Assembly (NCBI RefSeq): GCF_000331305.1
Contig: NZ_KB217478.1
Location: 8,525,481 to 8,589,480 of the forward strand
DNA: 64,000 nucleotides
Source: Calothrix sp. PCC 7103
GTDB taxonomy: Bacteria; Cyanobacteriota; Cyanobacteriia; Cyanobacteriales; Nostocaceae
Reading direction: 5' to 3'
The notes under the pieces are model-generated. The model was not told where the DNA came from and made no database searches. It saw only the letters and a program-made list of their open reading frames with translations. The position numbers and the translations under genes are program-made. This document shows positions 35,008 to 44,900 of the stretch, piece after piece; positions within the stretch are counted from its first letter, which is position 1, and each line of letters starts with the position of its first letter.

Positions 35008-37886
35008 TTATTATGGTTACGTGTCACCCAATCTATTTGTGGTATATTATTACTAAAACTAGCTCTTGGATTGAGTGGTAAACCACTGCGTCCAGTGTAA
35101 ACAAATCGACTTTGATTTTCGCTTGTACCTGCTTGACAATTAGTAGCAACTTGTGGCTCACCAGGATCGATTGGCAAGTTGATTAATCCACGGTTGGGGT
35201 CTATATCGGGTATTTTAATGTTTATAGTGCCATCAAATTCTGCTCCTGCCTCAGAACTAGCATTAATGTCACTAATGTTACTAAAGTATTGCTCACCTTG
35301 GTTGCGCTCGTACTTCTCAAACCCATAAACACCTGTAGCTTGTATATTAATTCGACCTCCTCTACCTAGAGCAGCATTAGCAACTATGTCGCTATTTTCA
35401 CTTTTATTAGTGACTATAAAGCCTGATGGAGAATTAATTCTAATGTTCCCACCAGTTGCACGGTTGAGAGCTTGAGCAGATATCTTGCTGTTATCAAGCA
35501 TTAGCAATAAATCAAAATCTCGTATTATAATATTTTCTTCTTGAAGACTGGAGGCGCCATTGACAGCGGCAATTTCTCCAAAGTTTTCTAAGCGAATATT
35601 TGAAGCTTTTATTTCTAACTTGCCTGCCTGCGCTCTTGGTGCGCTAGCAGATATTTGGGCGCCATCTTGCACGAGTATCTGTTTGCTAATAACGTTTAAA
35701 TCTCCTCCTTGACCTGTAGCATTTTCAGATGTACTCGCAAACAGTCCACTGGCACTACCGACAGCAGCAACTGCAATATTGCCAAATTGGGCAATTCGTT
35801 CAAAATAACTGTCATCTTTGCCAGCAAGGGTGACGTTATTATTTACATTGACATTGATATTACCAGCCTTACCACTACTGAAACTAGTAGTAACAACTTG
35901 TCCACCGTTTATAGCTTCTAAATTATTAGCATTTATAGTAATGTTACCCCCATCTTGGGGTACGCGAGTCACTGCACTCAAGACAGCACCATTGGTAAGA
36001 GAAAGCAATTGAGTTGTAATGTTGATATCGCCTGAAGAACCTACGGCTCCTCTTCCCTCAATACTACTAAATGCTGTACTTGAGACACCATTACTACCTG
36101 TCCCATCAAAAACAACCTTGTCGCGGGCATTGATATTTATATTTCCAGCATTTCCTATACCTTGTATGTTGCTAGCATCTAAAAGCGCTCCATTTGTTAC
36201 CAAAAGTGAACCAGTTGTAATATTAATATCACCTCCGTTGCCCTCGGTTCTGGATTGCGTAATACTAACTGCGGCAGTAGAACCTTTGACTACTCTACCT
36301 ACTCCATCAAAGGACACCGTATCGCGAGCATTGATATTTATATTTCCAGCATTTCCCTTTCCATAAGTAGCAGTCACCAGTCCGGCGCCATTTATCACCG
36401 AAAGGTTTCCGCTAGTAATATTAACATTGCCTCCTTTGCCCACAGCGTTTGTTTCTATATTGCTTTCTACAATAGTAGGGCGCCCATCGTTACTCATTCC
36501 ATCAAAAGAAACTGTATCGCGAGCGTTTATATTTACACTTCCAGCATTTCCTTGTCCGAAGCTAGTAGTTTGTAGTCCGGCGCCATTCGTCATTAAAACT
36601 GACCCAGCTGTAATATTTATATCACCAGCATTTCCCACGGTTTCTGCTGATTCTACCCTAGTAGTTATCCCACTATTGGAACTATTGGTAATCACGCCTT
36701 CAAAAGAGACAGTATCGCTAGCATTAATTGTTACGTTGCCAGCCGAACCCTGCCCACGAGTTCGAGATTGCAGTTGGGCACCATTAGCCAGCGAAAGTGA
36801 ATCAGTATTGATTATTATGTCACCAGCATTACCGCTTGCTCCAGGTCGTATCGTATTCGCAATTAAGCTTAAATTTGTAAGGTGAATTGCTCCTGTAGCA
36901 TTAATTTCAATATTCCCAGCTTGAGAATTAATTGAACCTAACCCTGATTCTATGCCTGCCAGTAGTCTACTGTTTCCTGACATATTAAAGTTCTGAGCAG
37001 TCAACGCAATACTACCACCATCCGTCGCGCGTACATAAACTTCAGAATCATTAATAAGAGATACCTCAGCGCGCGCTACACTGTTAGGAAAATTTAAACT
37101 TAGGATATTATCTATATTCAGCCCTACAGTTCCCTCTCCTGAAAGTCCCCCTAACTCAACTCTACCACCTGGAACTTGTAATGAACCGTCATTCAATTTT
37201 ATATCGCCACCTACAAGTAATAAACTTTTACTATTTGGAACTGATAATGAGGTTTGATTTACTTGAATTGAGTTAATAGGTTGATTCGCAATTTGGTTGA
37301 ATAGAAAAGCAGAAGGATTTACCGTTAATAATCCTGAAGGGGTGTTCCCAACAGAGGCATCGAAAAATCCTAGATTTCCAAACTTAATTGCATTAGCTGT
37401 CGTCGCGACAAATGACCCTTTAATATCCAAACTAGCATTTTTCCCAAAGATGATGCCCGACGGATTAATTAGAAACAAATTGGCATTGCCCAATACACCA
37501 AGCTTTCCTAAAATTTCAGAAGCGTTACCACCTGTTACGCGACTCAAAATATTTTCAATCCCATTAGGACTTGTAAAATAGGCGCCTAGTTTGTCGTTGA
37601 TATTAAATTCCCGGAAACTGTGAAATAGGTTAATACCTCGACTTGCCCCTCCTGATATCTGTTCGCTTTTAATACCATTGATATCAACATTGGGCGTAAC
37701 AACAGAACTTTCGGCGCCCAAGGTATTATCGGGAACGATATTGCTCTGCTGCGCGACCGCACAATTTGAAAATATAGTTGAAAATATAGCGAGTGTTTGC
37801 AATAGGGTTGTGCCGAACGTGGCTTTACCGGCTAACCAACTCCATTGCCTTAATAATCGGCGCCATTTCCATTTGCATTGTACCAT
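34875..37886 (-). CDS. Filamentous haemagglutinin-type two-partner-secretion exoprotein (rearranged 3' end)
   Basis: A 1003-residue TpsA-type protein. A signal peptide ends near ...NCAVAQQ; the TPS domain follows at ~45-180 with PDNTLGAESSVV, GINLFHSFREFNI, RVTGGNASEILGKL and NPSGIIFGKNASLDIKGSF. The long beta-helix has many units such as GNAGNININARDTVSFDG and ITTGSLLVTNGALL. Such proteins cross the outer membrane through a TpsB (ShlB-type) channel, which is not in the window. Family C-termini usually continue after VEATTWVKNNKDEIILIA; here only ~6 further residues are read before a stop that lies in another gene's signal-peptide sequence, so the end appears truncated. Confidence 0.88.
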   Translation of the reverse strand: MVQCKWKWRRLLRQWSWLAGKATFGTTLLQTLAIFSTIFSNCAVAQQSNIVPDNTLGAESSVVTPNVDINGIKSEQISGGASRGINLFHSFREFNINDKLGAYFTSPNGIENILSRVTGGNASEILGKLGVLGNANLFLINPSGIIFGKNASLDIKGSFVATTANAIKFGNLGFFDASVGNTPSGLLTVNPSAFLFNQIANQPINSIQVNQTSLSVPNSKSLLLVGGDIKLNDGSLQVPGGRVELGGLSGEGTVGLNIDNILSLNFPNSVARAEVSLINDSEVYVRATDGGSIALTAQNFNMSGNSRLLAGIESGLGSINSQAGNIEINATGAIHLTNLSLIANTIRPGASGNAGDIIINTDSLSLANGAQLQSRTRGQGSAGNVTINASDTVSFEGVITNSSNSGITTRVESAETVGNAGDINITAGSVLMTNGAGLQTTSFGQGNAGSVNINARDTVSFDGMSNDGRPTIVESNIETNAVGKGGNVNITSGNLSVINGAGLVTATYGKGNAGNININARDTVSFDGVGRVVKGSTAAVSITQSRTEGNGGDINITTGSLLVTNGALLDASNIQGIGNAGNININARDKVVFDGTGSNGVSSTAFSSIEGRGAVGSSGDINITTQLLSLTNGAVLSAVTRVPQDGGNITINANNLEAINGGQVVTTSFSSGKAGNINVNVNNNVTLAGKDDSYFERIAQFGNIAVAAVGSASGLFASTSENATGQGGDLNVISKQILVQDGAQISASAPRAQAGKLEIKASNIRLENFGEIAAVNGASSLQEENIIIRDFDLLLMLDNSKISAQALNRATGGNIRINSPSGFIVTNKSENSDIVANAALGRGGRINIQATGVYGFEKYERNQGEQYFSNISDINASSEAGAEFDGTINIKIPDIDPNRGLINLPIDPGEPQVATNCQAGTSENQSRFVYTGRSGLPLNPRASFSNNIPQIDWVTRNHNNHSNNLIARKNPNTPTQLPIVEATTWVKNNKDEIILIATCAITG

Positions 37887-38097
37887 TGAAAATTTCTGAT
37901 AACAACATAGGAGCTAACTTAAGTCTTATATCTAACATTACAACCAAGCGTTGAACTTTCCAACAGCCTAATTGTTGAATATATTGGCAAATTTCAGCCA
38001 AAAAGAGTGCTGCAAGCAACCAGCGCTCAAAAATAGAACCAAAAGCTTTGAAAACGATGCATTTTTAGATTGATTAGGAATATATCTGACAGTAAAA

Positions 38098-40065
38098 TCA
38101 CTTTTGCCTTGTCTCAATTTTTACTTGCCAAGTATCTAATGTTATTCCTATAGACCGATCTAGATTTGTTAAAGTATTGAGATACTCTATAATTGCATTT
38201 AGTTCTGCGTTTCTGGCTTCTACCAAACTATTTTCAAGACTAACAATCTCAAAAACTCCAGACCCCCTTCCTAATCTCTGTTTTTCTCTTTCAATCTCTA
38301 ATTGTCGTTCCGAAGACTTCCTTGCTTGTTGTGCGAGTTGCACTTGATAAAAACTCGAATTAACATCTCTAATTCTATCTGTCACCTGAATCTCCAAGCT
38401 TTCAAGCTGCTCTTTCAAATTATTTTCCGTTTGCAGTAAGTTGACTCGGCTACGTTGAAACCTTTGTTCAGGCGCCGGGTCGCCTAATGTTTTGCTAAAA
38501 GTTAGTCCAGCTTTCACGTCACTTGTTGTGTTGTTTCCCGTTGTGTTGTCATAGCTGATATTCAAACCCAAGTCCCAGCGTCTGTTATTTTTTGCCTGCA
38601 ATAAGTCAAGTTTGGCTTTGTCCAAATTTAGCTGTGCCTGTAGATATTCTGGTTGATTTAGGAGCGCGACTTGTCGAAGTTTGTTTGGGTCTAAAATAAC
38701 GGGTGATACTTTTGGAACTTCTGCTGCCATAATGTTGATATTTTTATCAATATCGAGCAACTGAAGTAAAGCTAGCTTTGTTGACTCAAGACTATTTTGA
38801 GCAGTTACTAAGCTTACTTGTCGATTTGCAATTGCTGTCTCACTTTGAATAATTTCAACTGGCGCCAATCTACCTGCTGCAATCAGAGCTTTATTAATTT
38901 CTAGAAGTTCTTGGGCGCTTTTTAGGGAAAGCTGCTCAATTTTTAACTGTTCTTGGGCACGTAGTAAATTTCGATACGCCAAAATTGCTTCTGTTATAGT
39001 ATTTGTCAGCGTCGATTTTAAACCCAAAATATTGGTTTTTTCGGTGAGTCGAGCAGTTTGAATCGAAGCCCTGTTCATATCAACTCCAGCACCTCTTAAT
39101 AAAGGTTGGTTAAAAGTTATTTTTGGTCTAAGAGCATTATCTGTCCACCCAAAACTTAGCTCTCCTCCCGTGGGAATTTTCATTTTTGCCTCAAGACCAA
39201 TTTGATTTGTAACTGTTGAAATAGCACTTGACCCCGATTCACCAAGTGACATCGATAGGGTAGGTGTAATATCAGGTGCAAATTTATCTTCTTCCACTGC
39301 CAAGTCTTGCCTTTGAGATATCCTTTCGAGATATGCATTTTTAATAGTCCGATTGTTTTGCAAAACCAAAGCGACAATATCAGAGATTTGCAAGGTAAGC
39401 GCGCGATTAGTTGGTAATGATTGTTGTTGATTTTGTTTGCGAATATTTTCAGCTTTTGCAAATTGATGATGAAAAATTAGCGCTGTTGCTGTTTGGGTTT
39501 GATAGACTTGCCTCTCAGTTGTTAATTTGAAGTTTATAGGCGATTGTTTTGTTTGCTTGAAGGTCAAGAGTGATTGTCTTTTAGGAGGTAGTATTATGTC
39601 TGATTGCGTTTGGTTGTAAAAAAGCAGTTTATTTTTCTGCTTCTGAGGTTGCATTAAAGATATAGACGTGTTAAATATCCTTGAATCGTAGATTGTAGGT
39701 TTTGCGCTTTTTTTTGGCTGTAGGTATTTTTGCTCTACTTTAGGTTGAGATTGTGTTTGCCTAGGTGAAATAATCGCCTTACTTTTGCCTATATGATGTT
39801 CGCTAACATAATTGTAATAAAATGGACGTAAAGATGTTGTATGTAAGGTCTCTACATTACTAACAATTGTCGCTTTTGCTCCTGTCTCAACGCTAACAGC
39901 AGGTCTTAGTATCTTTGGAGAATTAAAAATCATTCTTACAACATGATATGTATTTATAGTTACACTTGCTATTATAAGTACACTCAGTAATAAAAAGCTG
40001 ACCGAGCGAAAAGAAGGATGAAGTTGCTTTTGAGATTGGAGATGTTGATTTGGTGACTTCTGCAT
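38098..40065 (-). CDS. TolC-family outer membrane efflux protein
   Basis: A 655-residue protein. One hydrophobic segment near the N-terminus (SFLLLSVLIIASVTINTYHV), a long low-complexity basic linker (to ~225) and then the TolC fold in two homologous halves: LQISDIVALVLQNNRTIKNAYLE ..., ILAYRNLLRAQEQLKIEQ, and LRQVALLNQPEYLQAQLNLD ..., DVNSSFYQVQLAQQARKSSERQ. It forms the outer-membrane tunnel of type I and MacAB-like exporters. It could serve the HlyD/ABC genes of the peptide locus to the right; the link is by position, not proof. Confidence 0.88.
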   Translation of the reverse strand: MQKSPNQHLQSQKQLHPSFRSVSFLLLSVLIIASVTINTYHVVRMIFNSPKILRPAVSVETGAKATIVSNVETLHTTSLRPFYYNYVSEHHIGKSKAIISPRQTQSQPKVEQKYLQPKKSAKPTIYDSRIFNTSISLMQPQKQKNKLLFYNQTQSDIILPPKRQSLLTFKQTKQSPINFKLTTERQVYQTQTATALIFHHQFAKAENIRKQNQQQSLPTNRALTLQISDIVALVLQNNRTIKNAYLERISQRQDLAVEEDKFAPDITPTLSMSLGESGSSAISTVTNQIGLEAKMKIPTGGELSFGWTDNALRPKITFNQPLLRGAGVDMNRASIQTARLTEKTNILGLKSTLTNTITEAILAYRNLLRAQEQLKIEQLSLKSAQELLEINKALIAAGRLAPVEIIQSETAIANRQVSLVTAQNSLESTKLALLQLLDIDKNINIMAAEVPKVSPVILDPNKLRQVALLNQPEYLQAQLNLDKAKLDLLQAKNNRRWDLGLNISYDNTTGNNTTSDVKAGLTFSKTLGDPAPEQRFQRSRVNLLQTENNLKEQLESLEIQVTDRIRDVNSSFYQVQLAQQARKSSERQLEIEREKQRLGRGSGVFEIVSLENSLVEARNAELNAIIEYLNTLTNLDRSIGITLDTWQVKIETRQK

Positions 40066-40620
40066 AACAAAATTAATTTAGTAAATTGTTTTTATGGGTT
40101 TTAGTTATTTGTATCGGGTAGTAGCTTGGTAAATTAAGCCCATTGCTTTTTGAATTTTGATGCTTGATTTTACTTTACACTTCTTGCTTTAGCTTTTCTA
40201 TCAAATTCCAAAACAAAATATCTTTATTTTTGATTTGAAAAGATATTTATGAATCTTTATAAAACTTTATTAATACTCTGAAGATTAACTTATCAACTTG
40301 GTAGTTACTGAAGCAGCAGTATATTAAGGACTATATAAGTTGCCATATTTAAAACATAACAACTGTAATTATGTTTGATAAACAATATCTAAACTCTTGT
40401 TTTTTAAATTTAGTTAGGTATTAATAGAATTAAGTAAGTTAAGCCTATCAGCTTAGTTGACTAGCAATATAGGTGAATAACAATTAAGCCTATATGATGA
40501 AACAGTAAGCTATAAACTTTATTCAAAGCTTGAATGAAGTTTGAAGTTTAAATTACTTTATCAACCCAATGATGCAGATTGTTTTAATTAGTGAATGTGT
40601 AAATACCAAAGGAGATAAAT
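40066..40620. other. 555-bp AT-rich intergenic region between divergent genes
   Basis: It holds the promoters of the TolC gene (minus) and of the small secreted protein gene (plus). I see no coding frame or strong hairpin; the last bases (AAAGGAGATAAAT) form a strong ribosome binding site for the plus-strand gene. Confidence 0.5.
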
Positions 40621-40929
40621 ATGCACGTCAACCTCATCAAAGATAATTTATTAAAATTAACTCGTATGGCTGCTATTGGTACAACTGCTGCGACTCTTAC
40701 GCTTGCTAGTACAGTTCCACCTTCATTTGCTGCTCCGGCGCCAAACTGTGTTGTGGTAAGAAGTCAAGCGAGAAAGAGTATAACAGTGCAAAATCAATGT
40801 CGAACCCAACAACGGGTGAAGCTTATTATTGCTTTTGGACGGGACTCAGCATGTAGAGTTATCAACCCGAGCGGAATAGTTAGATTTACATGGACATTTG
40901 GTAATTTCGACAGGCTAGAAAGATGTTAA
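40621..40929 (+). CDS. Small secreted four-cysteine protein, tendamistat-like pattern
   Basis: A 102-residue precursor. The signal peptide (AAIGTTAATLTLASTVPPSF) ends at the AxA site before APAPNC; the mature part is ~65 residues with four Cys spaced C-x16-C-x17-C-x23-C and ending in the fourth Cys. The alpha-amylase inhibitor family (tendamistat) has C-x15-C-x17-C-x27-C, a start like EPAPSC and a similar end (ARC); the inhibitor's WRY triplet, however, is not present. So it may be a small secreted beta-sandwich related to that family, with another ligand. Strong AAGGAGA ribosome binding site. It stands convergent to the permease gene of the peptide cluster. Confidence 0.65.
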   Translation: MHVNLIKDNLLKLTRMAAIGTTAATLTLASTVPPSFAAPAPNCVVVRSQARKSITVQNQCRTQQRVKLIIAFGRDSACRVINPSGIVRFTWTFGNFDRLERC

Positions 40930-41026
40930 TTTGACCTCTAACAACAGTTTGGCTTTACTTTAAACATAATGCTCCCAAGACCTCCCACTTGGGGGCTTAT
41001 TAAATTAGGAACGAGGAAAAATGATA

Positions 41027-42202
41027 CTACGTGCTACGCAAAGCTGTAACTGGGTTTAACTGGCTCGCGCGTAGAGCTGGAAGAAAACCAGCACCTACTC
41101 CTACTAATAATGCTGACCCTAAAGATAAGGCGCCTGTGCTGCTTTCAAATTGATAAGGTAAATCAAAGGTATTAGCGACTACCAACGTTAACCCATGTAC
41201 TATAGAAATTGCTACAATTCCCCCGAACAAACTTAAAAGGGTTGCTTCGAGAATAAACTGCAACATAATATCTTGCTTTGTGGCGCCAAGTGCCAGCTTT
41301 AGACCAATTTCAGAAGTACGTTCCGATACAGTGGCAATGGAAATATTGGCAATTCCAACACCTCCCACTAATAAAGAAATAACTCCTACTGCTGCTAGTG
41401 CTCGTGAAACGAGTTCAAGAGTTTTTTGTTGCTCTAAAATGTCTTCAATATTGTTCCTAACATCAAATTTTTGACCTGGAAAACGCTGCTCCAAAAGATT
41501 TTTTGCTTTATCTTCCAAATGCTTTAGGTCTTCGAGCTTATGAGGACGCATCCAAATAGCTCCAATATGCCGACTACCCATTAAAGCGTTGTAAACTGAC
41601 ATTGGCATCATCAGTTCACCTTCAGGCGCGTCACTGTTACTAACACTAGTTTTGACTACCCCCACAACAATATAAGGTCGGCGTTCGGCATAAATACGTT
41701 GACCAATAGGTTTTTGAGCTTTAAAAAGTTTATTTGCAAGAAATTGATCAATTACTACTACAGGTCGATAGCTAACAAAATCAGCTTTTGTGAAGAATCG
41801 CCCTCTTACTAATTGCTTACCTGATGTAAGCAAAAAGTTTTGAGAAACACCCAGCATTAAAGGACTAGCTTCCTCATCTTGAAATAGGGTTCGAGAAGAA
41901 CTTGGCGAACTGGAAGCACTAATTGCTTTTAACCCCAGAAGCCTTTTTTGCAAAAATTTTATATCTTCTAACCGAAGTTGAGACTCTGGGAATACTGTTG
42001 CTTGGGGTGCATCTCGCTCTGCAATTTGACGAGCAATGACCGACCGACTAATACTACCGACTTGAAGCGTCGCTGTCACTGCAGCTACACCTATAAAAAC
42101 ACTCAGGGTAGTTAGGGTGGAGCGTAAAGGGTTGCCGCTTAAAGAACGAATAGTAAGATTTAGTAGGTCAAAAGGTGTGATACTCATGTTATTCGCTGTC
42201 AC
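41027..42202 (-). CDS. MacB-type ABC transporter permease (FtsX-like)
   Basis: A 391-residue membrane protein: an N-terminal membrane helix in the NPLRSTLTTLSVFIGVAAVT segment, a MacB periplasmic core domain (~50-250), and three C-terminal helices with the FtsX-type motif SERTSEIGLKLALGATKQDI. The nucleotide-binding domain of MacB is missing from the protein, and no separate ATPase gene lies next to it. The ATG at 42187 (MSITPFDLL) may be the real start, just past the HlyD stop; the ATG at 42202 gives a 14-base overlap. With the HlyD protein upstream it forms a MacAB-type exporter, perhaps for peptide export or self-protection. Confidence 0.88.
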   Translation of the reverse strand: MTANNMSITPFDLLNLTIRSLSGNPLRSTLTTLSVFIGVAAVTATLQVGSISRSVIARQIAERDAPQATVFPESQLRLEDIKFLQKRLLGLKAISASSSPSSSRTLFQDEEASPLMLGVSQNFLLTSGKQLVRGRFFTKADFVSYRPVVVIDQFLANKLFKAQKPIGQRIYAERRPYIVVGVVKTSVSNSDAPEGELMMPMSVYNALMGSRHIGAIWMRPHKLEDLKHLEDKAKNLLEQRFPGQKFDVRNNIEDILEQQKTLELVSRALAAVGVISLLVGGVGIANISIATVSERTSEIGLKLALGATKQDIMLQFILEATLLSLFGGIVAISIVHGLTLVVANTFDLPYQFESSTGALSLGSALLVGVGAGFLPALRASQLNPVTALRST

Positions 42203-43652
42203 TTTCTTGTGATTTGTCTTGAGGAGAATTGGAATCAGTTGTAGGTAACACTACTTGCTCACCAGGTTGTAAACCAGATGTCACCTCTACTTCAGTTAAC
42301 CCCTCTATACCTAAAGTGATATTTTTCTTGTGAGTTTTGCCTTGTTTATCCTGTACTAAAACATATGGCTTTTCTTCAGAGCGCTGAATTGTTTCCGTAT
42401 TCAAAACCACTACATTTTGACGCTGTTGTAAAACAATTTCGACGTTTACTTGGCTACCAAGAATCAACTTGCGAGAAGGTTTATTTAGTGGCACTTTTGC
42501 GGATACTGTTGCCTGTCCAGGTTGCCCTGATTGTTGGTTGTTTTGATTTTCGTTCCCAGAAGATGCGGTTGCAACGGGAGATAAACTCTGTACCCGTCCC
42601 TCGAACGACTGAGGATTAGGACCGATAATACTAATGCGAGCTAATTGATTGACGCGGACTTTAGTGGCATTTAGAGTAGAAAGTTGAAGCGATACAAGTT
42701 CTTGGGTAGGGTCGCCGATAGTAAGCATGTCGGTACGTAGCTGAACTCCTTCCCCCTCTTTGACTTTAATATCGAGAACCTCACCATCAATTGGGGCACT
42801 CAAAACATTATTCTGGAGTTGCTGCTGAATTTTTTGTAACTCCAATTGAAGCCGTTGAAGCTCGCGCGTTTCGGTGTTGACCGCTAACTGAGCTTCCCGT
42901 AGAGCAGATTCAGCTTCCATGACTTTGGTTTGCGTTTGCTGTTGCGTATTTTGTAGTTCAATTTGAAGGTTCTGAAGTTCAATTGTATCGCTGTTAACAG
43001 TTAACTGAGCAGCGCGCAGGGCAGATTTTGCACGGCGAACTTGTTCTTCTTGTGTGCGAAATTCGTTTTTGGGAATAAAGCCCTTTTTATCCAGAGCTTC
43101 AAGTTCTTGAAATTTCCTTTCTTCGTCTTTGAGTTCTTCCTCGACTTCGACAACTTTTTGCCGATTACTTTTTAAGGTAAGTTGCTGTTTTTGGATTAGT
43201 AACAGTTTGTTAGTATTATTTTCCTGTTTAGCTACTTCTAGTTTTTTTTGCGCTTCGGTAATTTTCTGATGATTATTTACTAAGGTGAGTTTCTGTTTCT
43301 GAATTAATAACTGCTGGTTAGCAAGGACAGTTTGGCGTTCGGGGTTTCGTAAAATAATTAATGGTTGCTTGGCTTTTACTCTATCTCTGAGTTTCACTAA
43401 TACTTGTTCAACGGCGCCTTCAGATGGAGACTTGAGGGTTTGCTGACCACGTAGTTCAAGTATACCACTTTCATTGATTGTAGTTTCAATATTGCCGCGT
43501 TTTACTGTAACTACAGGCGCCGTTGGCTCTACTGGTCGATTTTGTTGAATATAGACCAGCCAACCCGCAGCACTAATTGTAGCCAAAACTCCTGACCAGG
43601 TTAACGATCTAATGAGTGTCTTGAGTTTCTTTCTACCCTTGAACATAGACAT
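42189..43652 (-). CDS. HlyD/MacA-type periplasmic adaptor
   Basis: A 487-residue membrane-fusion protein. An N-terminal anchor (TWSGVLATISAAGWLVYIQQ) is followed by the biotinyl-lipoyl half motif VKRGNIETTINESGILE, a long coiled-coil hairpin with repeats of Gln/Leu/Glu (~110-275), the second lipoyl half NNVLSAPIDGEVLDIKVKEG and the beta-barrel/MP domains. It links the inner-membrane permease (next gene) to a TolC-type tunnel. It ends in an acidic tail. Second gene to the right is the HopA1-family gene of the peptide cluster; same strand, ~130 bp. Confidence 0.9.
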   Translation of the reverse strand: MSMFKGRKKLKTLIRSLTWSGVLATISAAGWLVYIQQNRPVEPTAPVVTVKRGNIETTINESGILELRGQQTLKSPSEGAVEQVLVKLRDRVKAKQPLIILRNPERQTVLANQQLLIQKQKLTLVNNHQKITEAQKKLEVAKQENNTNKLLLIQKQQLTLKSNRQKVVEVEEELKDEERKFQELEALDKKGFIPKNEFRTQEEQVRRAKSALRAAQLTVNSDTIELQNLQIELQNTQQQTQTKVMEAESALREAQLAVNTETRELQRLQLELQKIQQQLQNNVLSAPIDGEVLDIKVKEGEGVQLRTDMLTIGDPTQELVSLQLSTLNATKVRVNQLARISIIGPNPQSFEGRVQSLSPVATASSGNENQNNQQSGQPGQATVSAKVPLNKPSRKLILGSQVNVEIVLQQRQNVVVLNTETIQRSEEKPYVLVQDKQGKTHKKNITLGIEGLTEVEVTSGLQPGEQVVLPTTDSNSPQDKSQESDSE

Positions 43653-43779
43653 AAAGATAGCTCCGACACTGAACTCTGTACCATCAGCAAGTTTGTATCG
43701 TTGAATTTGAGGCTTAATTTAGAATCAGCAGCTTGGGGTTGATTTAATGTCGCTTGTGATTGTGGCGCCAAGTCAGTTA

Positions 43780-44874
43780 TTAACATAAGTCTAAAGTTGT
43801 ATATATATCTTGAGAATTGGCATTAAGGTAAGGTCGTTGTAAATCAATACTAAGTAAGGAAAAATGTTTGTGGATACAAGTCATCCGATATTCGATTGAT
43901 TCATCACCTTGTTGTCGAGCTTCTAGCAACGCATTGGCAATTATTTGGCAACGATTTGTACCAAAGCTTTCTGAGTCAGCAAATTTAGAATTTGGCTCTT
44001 CTGCTATACTAAGCCCTGGTGCCAGCAATTTTGTAAACAGAGGTATATCGTTAAGAAAATGAAATTGATTTTCTACATAAATATTCTTAAGTACTTGCAG
44101 AACTGTTTGATAGTTACTGCGCTCAAAGTATAATACCCCAGAGTCGTAGCGTCCGTAGTCAGAAGGGTCATATAAGACTTTAAATGTGAAAGGAATTTTT
44201 GTTTTATTGAGTTGCAGTGTTAAGTTTTCCATAACAATGACAGCACCTTCAGGACTCAAATTAAAGTAAATTCTTACTGTTTGAGGATAAGTATCCGCAC
44301 CAGCATTGCTAACTGCTATGTAAAATCCATTTTGAACTAAATTACGAGGCATTCGGATGGCAACTAAATCGCCAACATTGGCATATTGTTCACTTGATTC
44401 TAAATGTTGTTGGCGGTCAATATGCAAAGTCAAACCACCCCTTTTTACAGCAAGACTACCATCACTTTCCTGACGTAGTATCAACCAACCAGGTTCAAAG
44501 TAACCTTCACCGCTATTACTTTTATGCAAACGCTTATAAAACTCTAGGTTTACTCCCAGAAAAGTATTGTTTTCTAGGTTTTGATTTATTGATAATTCTT
44601 TAGTATTACCACCTATTTTGATAGAACCGTTGTAATAGATACCGTAGAGAAAAGTTTGCAGTTGTAAACTTAAATACTTATTTTGAAGTTCTAAAGGTAT
44701 TCGCTGAAAACGAGCTAAGACTTCAGCAGGAAGTTCAAAGGGTTTATAAGCTGGGTGACTAATACAAAAATTGGAGTTAATCTTAACATTACTAACGATA
44801 TCTTTTAAAGAGTCCAGCACTCGGACTAATACAGAAGTTTGTGCTGGACTTTGAGGATAATTTCGTAATTGCAT
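43780..44874 (-). CDS. HopA1-family protein (candidate lanthipeptide lyase component)
   Basis: A 364-residue soluble protein. YLSLQLQTFLYGIYYNGSIK, PGWLILRQESDGSLAVKRGGLTLHID and VAIRMPRNLVQNGFYIAVSN are typical of the 'T3SS effector HopA1' family. In cyanobacteria and actinobacteria these proteins are encoded next to APH-type kinases and small peptides; such pairs install dehydroamino acids in class V lanthipeptides and in thioviridamide-type peptides, where the HopA1 part is thought to do phosphate elimination. Here the APH gene is 26 bp upstream, the precursor gene just before that. The pairing is the evidence; activity is inferred. Confidence 0.85.
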   Translation of the reverse strand: MQLRNYPQSPAQTSVLVRVLDSLKDIVSNVKINSNFCISHPAYKPFELPAEVLARFQRIPLELQNKYLSLQLQTFLYGIYYNGSIKIGGNTKELSINQNLENNTFLGVNLEFYKRLHKSNSGEGYFEPGWLILRQESDGSLAVKRGGLTLHIDRQQHLESSEQYANVGDLVAIRMPRNLVQNGFYIAVSNAGADTYPQTVRIYFNLSPEGAVIVMENLTLQLNKTKIPFTFKVLYDPSDYGRYDSGVLYFERSNYQTVLQVLKNIYVENQFHFLNDIPLFTKLLAPGLSIAEEPNSKFADSESFGTNRCQIIANALLEARQQGDESIEYRMTCIHKHFSLLSIDLQRPYLNANSQDIYTTLDLC

Positions 44875-44900
44875 AATATAAGGGTGCGACTAAAAACTAG

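Noticed and set aside
37825-38097. Minus-strand frame between TolC and haemagglutinin genes with protein-like text (ICQYIQQLGCWKVQRLVV)
   Set aside because: No recognised family and no clear start; it overlaps the start of the haemagglutinin gene in another phase. It may be a remnant but cannot be supported.
43601-43786. 61-codon frame between HlyD and HopA1 genes, considered as a second precursor peptide
   Set aside because: No double-glycine leader, overlaps the HlyD start, no ribosome binding site.
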